Under the pieces are notes generated by a model. The model was not told the origin of the DNA. It made no database searches and worked only from the letters and a program-made list of their open reading frames with translations. Below are positions 20,586-30,463 of a stretch of DNA of 64,000 bases, piece by piece. Each line of letters begins with the position of its first letter. Within the stretch, counting starts at the first letter, position 1. This stretch comes from Dyadobacter sp. 676 (GTDB lineage: Bacteria > Bacteroidota > Bacteroidia > Cytophagales > Spirosomataceae). The position numbers and the translations under genes are program-made. The stretch lies in contig NZ_CP159289.1 in NCBI RefSeq assembly GCF_040448675.1, positions 2,728,001-2,792,000 on the forward strand. Reading direction: 5' to 3'.

Positions 20586-21251
20586 TCAGCTATTCGCGCG
20601 GAACTCCTTCACGAGCGCGATGCTTTCCGCGACTTTCTGCTCGATCCACGGATAATTCCCTTCTGCTACGACATCTTTCGGGAACAGGTTTGAGCCCAAA
20701 CCGACTGCATAAGCGCCTGCTCCGAACCATTCGTTGATGCTTTCCTTTGTCGGTTGTACGCCGCCGGTTACCATGATTTTCACCGTCGGCATAGGCCCAC
20801 GAATGGCGCGTACGAATGCGGAACCAACCACTTCGCCGGGGAACAGTTTCACCACCTCCGCACCGGCCTGCTGCGCATTGTAGATTTCAGTCAATGTAGA
20901 GACGCCCGGAATCCAGGGAATACCCGCTTTTACGCAGGCTTCTCCTACTGCCGGATTCAGGCAAGGCGTTACGATGAAATCCGTACCGGCATCGATGTAC
21001 TTTTGTGCGGTTCCGGCATCGTAAATAGTGCCTATCCCCAGCGACAGGCCCGGCAGGCTTTCCTTTACATGCACCAGCAGCTCGGTAAATACATTATATG
21101 CATTATCACCACGATTGGTGAATTCGAATGCGCGGGCACCTCCCCGGTAAGCGGCATTGATCACCTCTTTGGCTACTTCGATATCCGCATGATAGAACAG
21201 CGGCAGTACGCCGACCTCGTTCAAAAGTATGAGTGTTGTTTCTTTATCCAT
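20586..21251 (-). CDS. eda: 2-dehydro-3-deoxy-phosphogluconate (KDPG) aldolase
   Basis: A 221-residue bifunctional KDPG/KHG aldolase of class I. It cleaves 2-keto-3-deoxy-6-phosphogluconate to pyruvate and glyceraldehyde 3-phosphate. Signature segments are VLPLFYHADIEVAKEVINAA, GIGTIYDAGTAQKYIDAGTD, VTPCLNPAV and the Schiff-base lysine region VVKLFPGE, followed by IMVTGGVQPTKESINEW. It lies 12 bp after kdgK on the same strand, so it forms the last gene of a kdgK-eda unit at the end of the hexuronate route. Confidence 0.93.
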   Translation of the reverse strand: MDKETTLILLNEVGVLPLFYHADIEVAKEVINAAYRGGARAFEFTNRGDNAYNVFTELLVHVKESLPGLSLGIGTIYDAGTAQKYIDAGTDFIVTPCLNPAVGEACVKAGIPWIPGVSTLTEIYNAQQAGAEVVKLFPGEVVGSAFVRAIRGPMPTVKIMVTGGVQPTKESINEWFGAGAYAVGLGSNLFPKDVVAEGNYPWIEQKVAESIALVKEFRANS

Positions 21252-21263
21252 GATAATGGCTGC

Positions 21264-22259
21264 TTAGCGTTTAATTCTTCCCGAGGTTTCGCCCTGGCGG
21301 ATGGCCTCCACTTCATCGATCGTCGAAATCAATGCGTCGCCTTCGATGGTGTGTTTCAATGCGGAAGCCGCCACACCAAATTCCAGCGCCTTTTGCTCGT
21401 CGTTGAAGGTAATCAGGCCGTGGATAAGGCCGGCAATGAATGCATCGCCGCCGCCCACACGGTCAATGATCGGATTGATTTCGATGTCTTCGGTTTCCAA
21501 CAGCTCCCTTCCATTCCACAAAAATGCCCGCAGCAGGTTATGCGAAGCGCTGATGGACGTTCTTTTGGTATCCACCACCGTTTTCACCTGCGGAAAGGCC
21601 TTCTGTAAGTTGACGCAGGACTCAACAAAATCGTTTCCGTCGATGCCGAAAATTTCCTTGATATTAATGCTGTTAGCGATCACAACATCCGTTCCGGCGG
21701 TCAGTTCGGGAAGGATATCAGACGGTTTTTTACCATATTTCCACAAATTGGCGCGGTAGAAAATATCGCCTGAAACAGTCAGGCCGTATTTACGCGCGGC
21801 TTTAATGCCGTCCAGCAAGGCGTCGGCCGCTTCCTGCGAGAGTGCCGGGGTAATGCCCGCCCAGTGAAACCACTTCGCGCCTTTCAGGATATTGTCCCAA
21901 TCCAGTTCCTTCGGATCGATCGTCGCGAGGGACGAATTGGCTCGGTCGTAAACGATCTGACTGCCACGCATGGCGGCGCCGGTTTCGAGGAAATAAACGG
22001 CCATTCTTGGGCCGCCATAAATGATATGCGAGGTATCCACACCATGAAAATGCAGGTATTGAGCCGCCGCACGTCCGATAGGCGAATCGGGGAAGCGGGT
22101 AACGTGCGCCGTGCTGTGTCCCCAATACGCCAAAGCGGTCGAAACATTCGCCTCACCACCGGCATAAGTAACATTCATTTGACGGGCTTGTTCAAAACGG
22201 GAAAAACCAGGGGTGGAAAGCCGCATAAGGACTTCCCCGAAGGATACAATCTGAGCCAT
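21264..22259 (-). CDS. kdgK: 2-keto-3-deoxygluconate kinase (PfkB family)
   Basis: A 331-residue PfkB-family sugar kinase. N-terminal GEVLMRLSTPGFSRFEQA and the substrate motif YAGGEANVSTALAYWG fit KDG kinases. The C-terminal ATP/anion-hole motif is RVGGGDAFIAGLIHGL, with the catalytic Asp in GGGDAF. It phosphorylates 2-keto-3-deoxygluconate for Eda, whose gene follows 12 bp downstream. A terminator lies between uxaC and this gene, so kdgK-eda is probably transcribed from its own promoter within 22260-22340. Confidence 0.9.
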   Translation of the reverse strand: MAQIVSFGEVLMRLSTPGFSRFEQARQMNVTYAGGEANVSTALAYWGHSTAHVTRFPDSPIGRAAAQYLHFHGVDTSHIIYGGPRMAVYFLETGAAMRGSQIVYDRANSSLATIDPKELDWDNILKGAKWFHWAGITPALSQEAADALLDGIKAARKYGLTVSGDIFYRANLWKYGKKPSDILPELTAGTDVVIANSINIKEIFGIDGNDFVESCVNLQKAFPQVKTVVDTKRTSISASHNLLRAFLWNGRELLETEDIEINPIIDRVGGGDAFIAGLIHGLITFNDEQKALEFGVAASALKHTIEGDALISTIDEVEAIRQGETSGRIKR

Positions 22260-22340
22260 ATTTTAAACTAATGCCCGTTTGCCAAAGAATGAGCTGGGCC
22301 ATTGGAAAAATGATTACGGGCCAAAATTAAGTATTAACAT

Positions 22341-22373
22341 TAAAATAGCCCACAACAAAAATGTCTGGGCTAT
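22341..22373 (-). terminator. Terminator after uxaC
   Basis: A perfect 8-bp stem (ATAGCCCA at 22345-22352, TGGGCTAT at 22366-22373) around a 13-nt loop. On the minus strand it is followed by TTTTAATG. It separates the uxuA-uxaC unit from kdgK-eda. Confidence 0.7.
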
Positions 22374-22407
22374 CCAATTATCAGCGTATTTTAAATTCGG
22401 GTTTTAC

Positions 22408-23835
22408 TCAAAAGCCGAAATATTTATTGGCATTATTGTAACAAATATCTTCCACCATCTTACCCAGCCACTGGATATCGTTCGGCAACTCACCGTTCTC
22501 GACGTCCTGACCGATCAGGTTACACAAAATGCGGCGGAAATATTCGTGACGCGGATACGAAAGGAAGCTGCGCGAATCGGTGAGCATTCCCACGAAACGG
22601 CTTAGCAAGCCCATATTCGACAATGCATTCATCTGCCGTTCCATGCCATCCTTCTGATCGAGGAACCACCAGCCGGAGCCGAACTGCATTTTACCGGCGA
22701 CGGTACCGTCGTTGTAGTTGCCCGTCATGGTTGCCAGCACTTCGTTATCGGCCGGATTGAGGTTATACAAAATCGTTTTCGCCAGTTGATTGGTCGAATC
22801 CAGCTTGTTCAAAAACTTCGAAAGCGCCTGTGCCTGGCTGTAATCGCCGATAGAATCCCAGCCGGTATCGGGGCCGAGCTCGCGGAGCATACGCTCGTTG
22901 TTGTTACGCAACGCGCCCAGGTGGAACTGTTGTGTCCAGCCTTTGGCATGGTCCATTTTAGCCATCTCATACAACAGCACCGATTTGAACGCCAACGCCT
23001 GGCTTGCCGAAGGCTTTTCGCCTCTCAATGCGACGGCAAACGCTTCACGCGCCGCAACTTCATCGAATTCGGCGTAAATATGCTCCAAACCATGATCCGA
23101 CAGACGCCCGCCCATCGACGCGAAGAAATCGTGGCGGTTCTGCAATGCGGCCAGCAATGCGTCGTAAGAAGTAATCTCGCCCGTGCCGGCTGATTGTGCC
23201 AGTTTGGACAAATATTGCCTGAACTCGTCCGGCGAATCGATCAGCAACATGGCTTTATCCGGCCGGAATGTCGGCAGCACGCGGATATCGAAACCACTTT
23301 CGCTGATCGCGCTGTGGTAATTCAGAGCGTCCGTCGGATCGTCCGTCGTGCAGATCACCTTTACATTCATTCGGTTCAGCAGGCTTTTCACCGAGTAATC
23401 GGGCTGGCGCAGCCTGGCCGAGCATTCTTCGTAAATCTCTCTTGCCGTATCTTTATTTAAAAGAATATCGATGTCGAAATACCGGAGCAATTCGAGGTGC
23501 GTCCAGTGGTAGAGCGGGTTACGCATCGTGTACGGTACCGTCGCGGCCCATTGCTCGAATTTCTCCCAGTCGCTGGCGTCGCCGGTGCAATACCGCTCGT
23601 TGATACCATTCGCGCGCATGGCCCGCCATTTGTAATGATCACCATAGAGCCAGATTTGCGTCAGGTTCTCGAACTGCTTGTCTTCGGCGATCTGATCGGG
23701 CGGGAGATGGCAATGGTAGTCGATGATCGGCATTTCCTTCGCATAATCATGATAAAGGATACGCGCGGTTTCCGAACGGAGGAGGAAATCTTCGGAAATG
23801 AAGGTTTTTTGTACAGCGGGGCTAATCGTTTCCAT
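22408..23835 (-). CDS. uxaC: Glucuronate isomerase
   Basis: A 475-residue uronate isomerase of the amidohydrolase-like fold. It converts glucuronate to fructuronate and galacturonate to tagaturonate. Recognisable segments are the metal-site region PIIDYHCHLPPDQIAEDKQF, YGDHYKWRAMRANGI, the helix region YHWTHLELLRYFDID, ICTTDDPTDALNYH, and the C-terminal RHEYFRRILCNLIGQDVENG. The length is typical. It is the second gene of a minus-strand unit, 18 bp after uxuA, and is followed by a terminator. Confidence 0.95.
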   Translation of the reverse strand: METISPAVQKTFISEDFLLRSETARILYHDYAKEMPIIDYHCHLPPDQIAEDKQFENLTQIWLYGDHYKWRAMRANGINERYCTGDASDWEKFEQWAATVPYTMRNPLYHWTHLELLRYFDIDILLNKDTAREIYEECSARLRQPDYSVKSLLNRMNVKVICTTDDPTDALNYHSAISESGFDIRVLPTFRPDKAMLLIDSPDEFRQYLSKLAQSAGTGEITSYDALLAALQNRHDFFASMGGRLSDHGLEHIYAEFDEVAAREAFAVALRGEKPSASQALAFKSVLLYEMAKMDHAKGWTQQFHLGALRNNNERMLRELGPDTGWDSIGDYSQAQALSKFLNKLDSTNQLAKTILYNLNPADNEVLATMTGNYNDGTVAGKMQFGSGWWFLDQKDGMERQMNALSNMGLLSRFVGMLTDSRSFLSYPRHEYFRRILCNLIGQDVENGELPNDIQWLGKMVEDICYNNANKYFGF

Positions 23836-23853
23836 TTTCTTTTCGTGTTACAA

Positions 23854-25041
23854 TCACAAACTTCTTTCAATCCCGTATTCGAGCCCGCGCAGTTCCGCAA
23901 GCCCACGCAGGCGCCCGATGGCCGTGTAACCGGGGTTGGTTCGCTTCGTCGCCGACAAATCGTCCAGCATACGGTGGCCATGGTCAGGACGGAAAGGCAT
24001 TCTCAAATCGGTTCTACCTTCACTTTCCCGCCTTTTCTGTTCCAATACCAATGCTTTCATCACGCCGTACATATCCACATCGCCATCCAGGTGGTCCGCT
24101 TCGTAAAAGCTGCCGTCGTGTTCACGTTTTGTGGCGCGCAAATGGATGAAATGGATCCTGCCGCCAAGCCTGCCGACCATCCCTGCGAGGTCGTTATCCG
24201 GCCTGACGCCATACGATCCGGTGCAAAAACAGAGGCCATTGGCTTGCTTGTCGTAAGCTTTCAGCAGCATTTCCGCATCGTTTTCCGTACTTACCACGCG
24301 CGGCAAACCAAGAATCGGATACGGGGGATCGTCGGGGTGAATGGCGAGCCTGATCCCCGCTTCTTCGGCTACCGGCCCGATGGCCTGGATGAACTGGTAC
24401 AAATGGGTGCGCAGCTCCAGATCACCGATATGTTCGTAAGTTTTTAAAACCTTTCTAAACTCTTCAATGGTAAAACTCTCCTCCGAACCTGGCAAGCCGG
24501 CTATGATGTTGCGGACGAGTTTTTGTTTCTCCTGCTCCGAAGCCGTTTCTAGCCAAGTTTTCGCGGCGCGCTTTTGCTCGTCGGTATATAGCTCCGCTGC
24601 CTCCGGCCTTTCCAGCAGATAAAGATCAAATGCGGCGAACTGTGTTGCATCGAAACGCAAACCGGTGGAACCATCCCTCATTGGCGCGTCGAGGTCGGTG
24701 CGCGTCCAGTCGAGGACCGGCATAAAGTTGTAGCAAACGGTATCAATACCGCATTGCCCGAGGTTGCGCAGCGATTGCTGGTAATTCAATATATGTTTTT
24801 CAAAGTCGCCCGAACGGGTTTTGATCGACTCGTGCACAGGCACGCTTTCTACTACCGACCAGGTAAGCCCGGCGTCTTCGATCAGCTTTTTACGTGCCTG
24901 AATTTCCGACACCTCCCAAACTTCGCCATTGGGAATATGATGTAATGCGGTTACGATTCCGGTTGCCCCGGCCTGACGGATATCCTGCAATGAAACAGGA
25001 TCACCAGGCCCGAACCAACGCCAGGTTTGTTCTAATGCCAT
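23854..25041 (-). CDS. uxuA: Mannonate dehydratase
   Basis: A 395-residue UxuA-type enzyme with a TIM-barrel fold. It dehydrates D-mannonate to 2-keto-3-deoxygluconate. Diagnostic segments are the start [72 protein letters not shown], and the metal-site His residues in [20 protein letters not shown] and RPDHGH. It is the first gene of the uxuA-uxaC unit. The 125 bp upstream contain an inverted repeat but no gene. The partner enzyme UxuB (fructuronate reductase) is not in the window. Confidence 0.95.
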   Translation of the reverse strand: MALEQTWRWFGPGDPVSLQDIRQAGATGIVTALHHIPNGEVWEVSEIQARKKLIEDAGLTWSVVESVPVHESIKTRSGDFEKHILNYQQSLRNLGQCGIDTVCYNFMPVLDWTRTDLDAPMRDGSTGLRFDATQFAAFDLYLLERPEAAELYTDEQKRAAKTWLETASEQEKQKLVRNIIAGLPGSEESFTIEEFRKVLKTYEHIGDLELRTHLYQFIQAIGPVAEEAGIRLAIHPDDPPYPILGLPRVVSTENDAEMLLKAYDKQANGLCFCTGSYGVRPDNDLAGMVGRLGGRIHFIHLRATKREHDGSFYEADHLDGDVDMYGVMKALVLEQKRRESEGRTDLRMPFRPDHGHRMLDDLSATKRTNPGYTAIGRLRGLAELRGLEYGIERSL

Positions 25042-25060
25042 TTGTTGTGTTAAGCCTTAG

Positions 25061-25163
25061 GCTGTAAGCTGTAGGCCCTGGGCTTGTATTATATTAATTT
25101 GATTCTCAATTATTCAAAACAACGTATTAAAGCGTATAGCCTACTGCTTATATAGCTTACAGC
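25061..25163. repeat. Imperfect inverted repeat between uxuA and an ECF sigma gene
   Basis: GCTGTAAGCTGTAGGC (25061-25076) is matched in reverse complement by the segment 25139-25163, which contains GCCTAC and GCTTACAGC separated by nine extra bases. The first arm also has the internal near-repeat of GCTGTA. It may be a small dispersed repeat or a structured leader; no copy number can be judged from one window. Confidence 0.4.
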
Positions 25164-25166
25164 TTG

Positions 25167-25778
25167 CTAGGCAACTAACCGATGCTCCGGCACTCTTTCG
25201 CGTAGTACTTTCAATGCGCGGCTCATTTGGGTTTCTACGGTTTTGACCGAAATATCGAGACGCTCGGCGATGTCGCGGTAGCGCAGGCCTTCCTCGCGGC
25301 TGAGGCGGAAAATGAGCTGGCACTGGCGCGGCAATGCCTGGATGCAATCCTCGATATGCTCGTAAAATTCGTTGTACGACAACTCCTCTGCCGGCGAAAA
25401 ATGGTCGGCATGGTTCATATTCCACTGTACCGATTCCAGCGAATCGCGCTCGTTCTGACGATGGATGCGCAGTTTCAGGTAATCCAGCGCCTGGTTGCGC
25501 ACAGCCCTGTAAATGTAAGCCTGAAACGAAGTATGCACTTCGATCTGCTCGCGATTTTTCCAAAGTTTCACAAATACATCGGATACCACTTCCTCCGCAA
25601 TCTCCCGCGTTACCACCACGCGCATGGCATAATTACACAGCGACCGGTAATGACGGGTAAATAACTCGCGGAATGCATTATAATCACCGTTAGTCACCAC
25701 TCTGCCAAACAGGGTTTCCAGTATACTTTTCTGGGAACAGGCCGATGGTAATGTACTGGTAAATGAGTTTGTCTCCAT
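25167..25778 (-). CDS. ECF RNA polymerase sigma factor
   Basis: A 203-residue sigma-70 factor of the RpoE/FecI-like group. Region 2 has LFTRHYRSLCNYAMRVV, EIAEEVVSDVFVKLWKNREQ and SFQAYIYRAVRNQALDYLK; region 4 has LPRQCQLIFRLSREEGLRYR and DIAERLDISVKTVETQMSRA. In Bacteroidota such factors usually sit beside a FecR-type anti-sigma gene and a SusC/SusD pair, but none is present here. It lies between the hexuronate operon and the LacI regulator gene, from which it diverges. Its targets are unknown. Confidence 0.92.
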   Translation of the reverse strand: METNSFTSTLPSACSQKSILETLFGRVVTNGDYNAFRELFTRHYRSLCNYAMRVVVTREIAEEVVSDVFVKLWKNREQIEVHTSFQAYIYRAVRNQALDYLKLRIHRQNERDSLESVQWNMNHADHFSPAEELSYNEFYEHIEDCIQALPRQCQLIFRLSREEGLRYRDIAERLDISVKTVETQMSRALKVLRERVPEHRLVA

Positions 25779-25927
25779 GTAAACTGAGCTAGGTTAATTA
25801 TAGAAAATTTCCTGGAATTGTAGTGGTATTTAGCCCTTTGTCTTCGTCGATGATTTACCTAGTTTACATACTGGCTCGTTGATACACAAAAATAAATCTT
25901 GAAAAAAAGCAATAAATTTACGCAACC

Positions 25928-25951
25928 GTTCCCGGAACCGTTCCCGTTCCC
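25928..25951. promoter_or_regulatory. Candidate operator: overlapping GTTCC/GGAAC palindromes
   Basis: Two overlapping perfect palindromes, GTTCCCGGAAC (25928-25938) and GGAACCGTTCC (25934-25944), are followed by another GTTCCC and, 13 bp on, by TTCCCGGAAC. They lie about 100 bp upstream of the LacI-family gene, in the divergent region shared with the sigma-factor gene. Short palindromes in this place fit LacI-family autoregulation, but this is inference. Confidence 0.4.
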
Positions 25952-26057
25952 GCAATTTTTCCCGGAACTTTGTGCGTTATTCGGCAGTTTGCGCAACAAC
26001 CGAACGCTGGTGTATTCCGGGATTTTTTAGCAAGATTGTACTATTTCAATACGACCC

Positions 26058-27077
26058 ATGAAAAAGGTTTCTATCACCATCAAAGAGATTGCACGGCAAC
26101 TCGGCATTTCCAAATCCACGGTGTCCCGGGCGCTGCGCGACAGCAGTGAAATCAGCGAGGAAACCAAACAAAAGGTGATAGACCTTGCCGAGCAGCTTAA
26201 CTATTATCCCAATCCCATTGCGATAAGCCTGCTGAAAAACCGCACGCAGACCATCGGGGTGATCGTACCGGACATCGCCAACCGTTTTTACTCGTCGGCC
26301 ATCGGCGGCGTGGAAGACATTGCTTACAGCCGCGGCTATCACACGATGATTTACCAGAGCCACGAGTTGCTCGAACGCGAGCGCTCGGCGACCAGGCACA
26401 TTGCGTCGCGACGGGTCGACGGCCTTGTGGTGGCCATTTCAAGCCAATCGGAGAATATCGATCATTTTGCGTCCTTGCAGGAACAAGGCATTCCCGTGGT
26501 GTTTTTCGACCGTGTGAGCGATGCCATGAACTCGCATAAAGTGCGGGTGGATGATTACAAAGGCGCTTTCGACGCTACGGAGCATCTCATCAAGCGGGGC
26601 TGCCGGCGCATTGCGCATATCGCCGGCCCGAAACCCGTATCCATCACGCGTTTCCGTTTGGAGGGTTATAAAGATGCGCTCAGGAAATACGGCATCGATT
26701 TTCAGGAGGAATGGGTGCTCCACAGCGAGATCACCCAGGCGGGCGGCACCGAACGCACCTACCAGCTCATGGCCCTGCGCGAACGCCCGGATGCGATTTT
26801 CGGCGCCAGCGACCGCATTACCATGGGTATTCACTGGGCGCTACGGCAACTCGGGTACAAAATGCCTGACGACGTAGCGGTGGTGGGTTTTTGCGACATC
26901 GCCATGTCGTCACTGCTCGACCCGCCGGTGAGCTCGGTCACACAGCCGTCTTTCGAAATGGGCCAGCAGGCGACTTCGCTTTTACTCGATCTCATTGAAA
27001 GCAAAAATACCCCGGCCGAATTCGAGACCAGGGTATTGCAATCCAATCTGGTGATCAACAAGTCGTCTATGCGGTAG
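26058..27077 (+). CDS. LacI family transcriptional regulator
   Basis: A 339-residue LacI/GalR repressor. The N-terminal helix-turn-helix is ITIKEIARQLGISKSTVSRA and the hinge follows at about residues 45-60 (LNYYPNPIAISLLKNR). The periplasmic-binding-protein-like effector domain starts TQTIGVIVPDIANRFYSSA and carries DGLVVAIS, DDYKGAFDATEHLI and the dimer-interface region DDVAVVGFCD. Its position next to the hexuronate genes suggests that it controls them in response to a uronate or KDG; the effector is not shown by the sequence. Its stop codon lies 3 bp from that of the convergent DUF349 gene. Confidence 0.92.
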   Translation: MKKVSITIKEIARQLGISKSTVSRALRDSSEISEETKQKVIDLAEQLNYYPNPIAISLLKNRTQTIGVIVPDIANRFYSSAIGGVEDIAYSRGYHTMIYQSHELLERERSATRHIASRRVDGLVVAISSQSENIDHFASLQEQGIPVVFFDRVSDAMNSHKVRVDDYKGAFDATEHLIKRGCRRIAHIAGPKPVSITRFRLEGYKDALRKYGIDFQEEWVLHSEITQAGGTERTYQLMALRERPDAIFGASDRITMGIHWALRQLGYKMPDDVAVVGFCDIAMSSLLDPPVSSVTQPSFEMGQQATSLLLDLIESKNTPAEFETRVLQSNLVINKSSMR

Positions 27078-27080
27078 CCG

Positions 27081-28361
27081 TTAGCCTGTAATAGCTTTCA
27101 GTTTCCTTTCAAATTCGGAGAGGATGCGCTCTTTCATCTGGACCTTGCGTTTCTGGATATTGATACGGCCCGCGGCCTGTTTGTCCAGTTCGGGATCGCC
27201 GGTGGCTGTACGGTCAAATTCCAGCTGTGCGAATTCCAGGTCGCTCTTCTCGCGTTTGGTAAGCCATTCGAGTTCGCGGTATTTGGTGCGAAGCTGTTCT
27301 TCGGGGCTCTTCAAGTCGAAAGCCGGGTATTTGCGGCTGATCACACGCGCCAGATAGCTCAATTCGAAGATCTTGTCGCACACCATCCGGAAACGCTCCG
27401 CAAGCTCCTTGTCGGCCAGTTTGAAAGGAATTTTGATCTCCTTCCATTTGCTGAGCAGCACTTTCGCTTCCTGCGACGCTTCGATAATATCCTGCTGTTT
27501 CAAAAGTGCTTCGGCCTGCGCGAGCAGCTTTTGCTGTTCCAGCACGCGAGGGTCTACGCGCACCTTCGGCTCGATGCCTTTGGCAGCATTATATTTGTCG
27601 TAAAATAGTTTCAGGAAGTGACGATATGCTTTGTTGACTTTGAAAAAGCGTTTCGGCGGCACCTCTCCCACATTATTCCACGCATTGCGGATTTCCCTCG
27701 CTTTTTGATAAGCTTCGTCGAGATCTTTGGCGTAGCTGAGCGTTTTGGTGATTTTGATCAGACGCTCATATTCCTCGATTCGTTTCTGATTAAGCTTGTT
27801 CTGTTCGTCGAAATAATCGCGACGGCGCTGGAAGAAATCGTCCAGAATTTTCTGAAAAGTGGTTTCAATTTCTTCCTGATATTCTTTGTCGACCGGCCCG
27901 GTGCGTATCCATTTGGCTTTAATTTCCTGTATCTGGTCCGTAGCTGTGGTGTAATCGGTAACAGCGGCGGCAACTTTCACATCCTCGATCAACGCCCGTT
28001 TGATTTCAAGGTTTTTCAGCTGGTTAACCTCGATAAGGCCTTTGAGATATTCTTCTTTTTCTTCCAGCCTTTTCAGTAAGGGCACAAAATCGCCCAATGC
28101 ATCAAAACCTTTCAACTTGCGTTGCAGCTGAATCAGTTTGGTAAGATAAGAGCCCTTATTAAGCGCTTCATCAATTTCGCGTTCCAGCTGTTCTACTTTG
28201 TTCAGGACAATGTTAAAGCGATTTTTAAAATAGTCAATCGCTTCCTGCTCAGTCCTTTTTACTTCTCCAATTTGCCGGTCGGGGAAATCCAGATACCCCT
28301 TTAAAAATACTTTGCTGTCCTTAACGTAGCCGTATTCATCATTCAATGTGGCATTTTCCAT
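27081..28361 (-). CDS. DUF349 domain-containing protein
   Basis: A 426-residue, strongly charged, helical cytoplasmic protein made largely of repeated DUF349 helical units (for example IQEIKAKWIRTGPVDKEYQE, REIRNAWNNVGEVPPKRFFK and KVLLSKWKEIKIPFKLADKE). Each unit has the Trp-x2-Ile/Val-Gly/Lys-Pro pattern. Coiled-coil segments lie at both ends. The family is widespread in Bacteroidota and its function is not established. It is divergent from ettA with a 72-bp shared promoter region. Confidence 0.88.
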   Translation of the reverse strand: MENATLNDEYGYVKDSKVFLKGYLDFPDRQIGEVKRTEQEAIDYFKNRFNIVLNKVEQLEREIDEALNKGSYLTKLIQLQRKLKGFDALGDFVPLLKRLEEKEEYLKGLIEVNQLKNLEIKRALIEDVKVAAAVTDYTTATDQIQEIKAKWIRTGPVDKEYQEEIETTFQKILDDFFQRRRDYFDEQNKLNQKRIEEYERLIKITKTLSYAKDLDEAYQKAREIRNAWNNVGEVPPKRFFKVNKAYRHFLKLFYDKYNAAKGIEPKVRVDPRVLEQQKLLAQAEALLKQQDIIEASQEAKVLLSKWKEIKIPFKLADKELAERFRMVCDKIFELSYLARVISRKYPAFDLKSPEEQLRTKYRELEWLTKREKSDLEFAQLEFDRTATGDPELDKQAAGRINIQKRKVQMKERILSEFERKLKAITG

Positions 28362-28433
28362 TCTTTCAATTTTTTTTATCTGCTAAGTGTAGGGATATAT
28401 AACGATATTTGTTACGCACAAATTAAACAAAAA

Positions 28434-30102
<1,669 letters not shown>

Positions 30103-30127
30103 CATCCCGCAAAACCTGGAATAATGC

Positions 30128-30159
30128 AGCGCTCATCTACATGGATGGGCGCTTTTTTT
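30128..30159 (+). terminator. Rho-independent terminator after ettA
   Basis: A 10-bp stem (AGCGCTCATC at 30128-30137, GATGGGCGCT at 30144-30153, one T-G pair), a 6-nt loop and a run of seven T (30153-30159), 25 bp after the ettA stop. Confidence 0.92.
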
Positions 30160-30463
30160 GTGACCACTTGTAGAATTTATTTCGTGTTTCCCTTGAAATG
30201 TAGTTTTAATATTCTACCTTTCTATCCATTTAATACCATCCTTTATCAAGCTGACATTACAAAATCCATTAAACTATGGCCTATCTGGCTTAGAATTAAC
30301 TTCCTCTTCTACTTACATCCTGATGCTCGTCGGGAACCCCGCGGAAAGCTGCATAGCCCCCGGCAGCTACCCGACACTCCATGAAATTCTATATGCATTA
30401 TAGAAGCACATGCTGCTATCATACAGAATGCGAAACCTGTAACCGCCCATTGATCAAATACTT
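30160..30463. other. Intergenic region with a GC-rich hairpin (30329-30375)
   Basis: Between the ettA terminator and the secreted hydrolase-like gene I see no coding region. Most of it is AT-rich. A GC-rich island at 30329-30375 can fold into two stacked perfect 6-bp stems: GTCGGG/CCCGAC outside and AGCTGC/GCAGCT inside. An asymmetric 12-nt internal loop (AACCCCGCGGAA) lies on one side and a single A on the other; the terminal loop is ATAGCCCCCG. It does not match a riboswitch class I know. It may be a leader RNA of the gene at 30464 or a small RNA. Confidence 0.5.

Noticed and set aside
25921..25960. A CRISPR array from the GTTCCCG repeats
   Set aside because: The units are only 6-11 bp, overlap each other and have no regular spacers; no cas genes are present.
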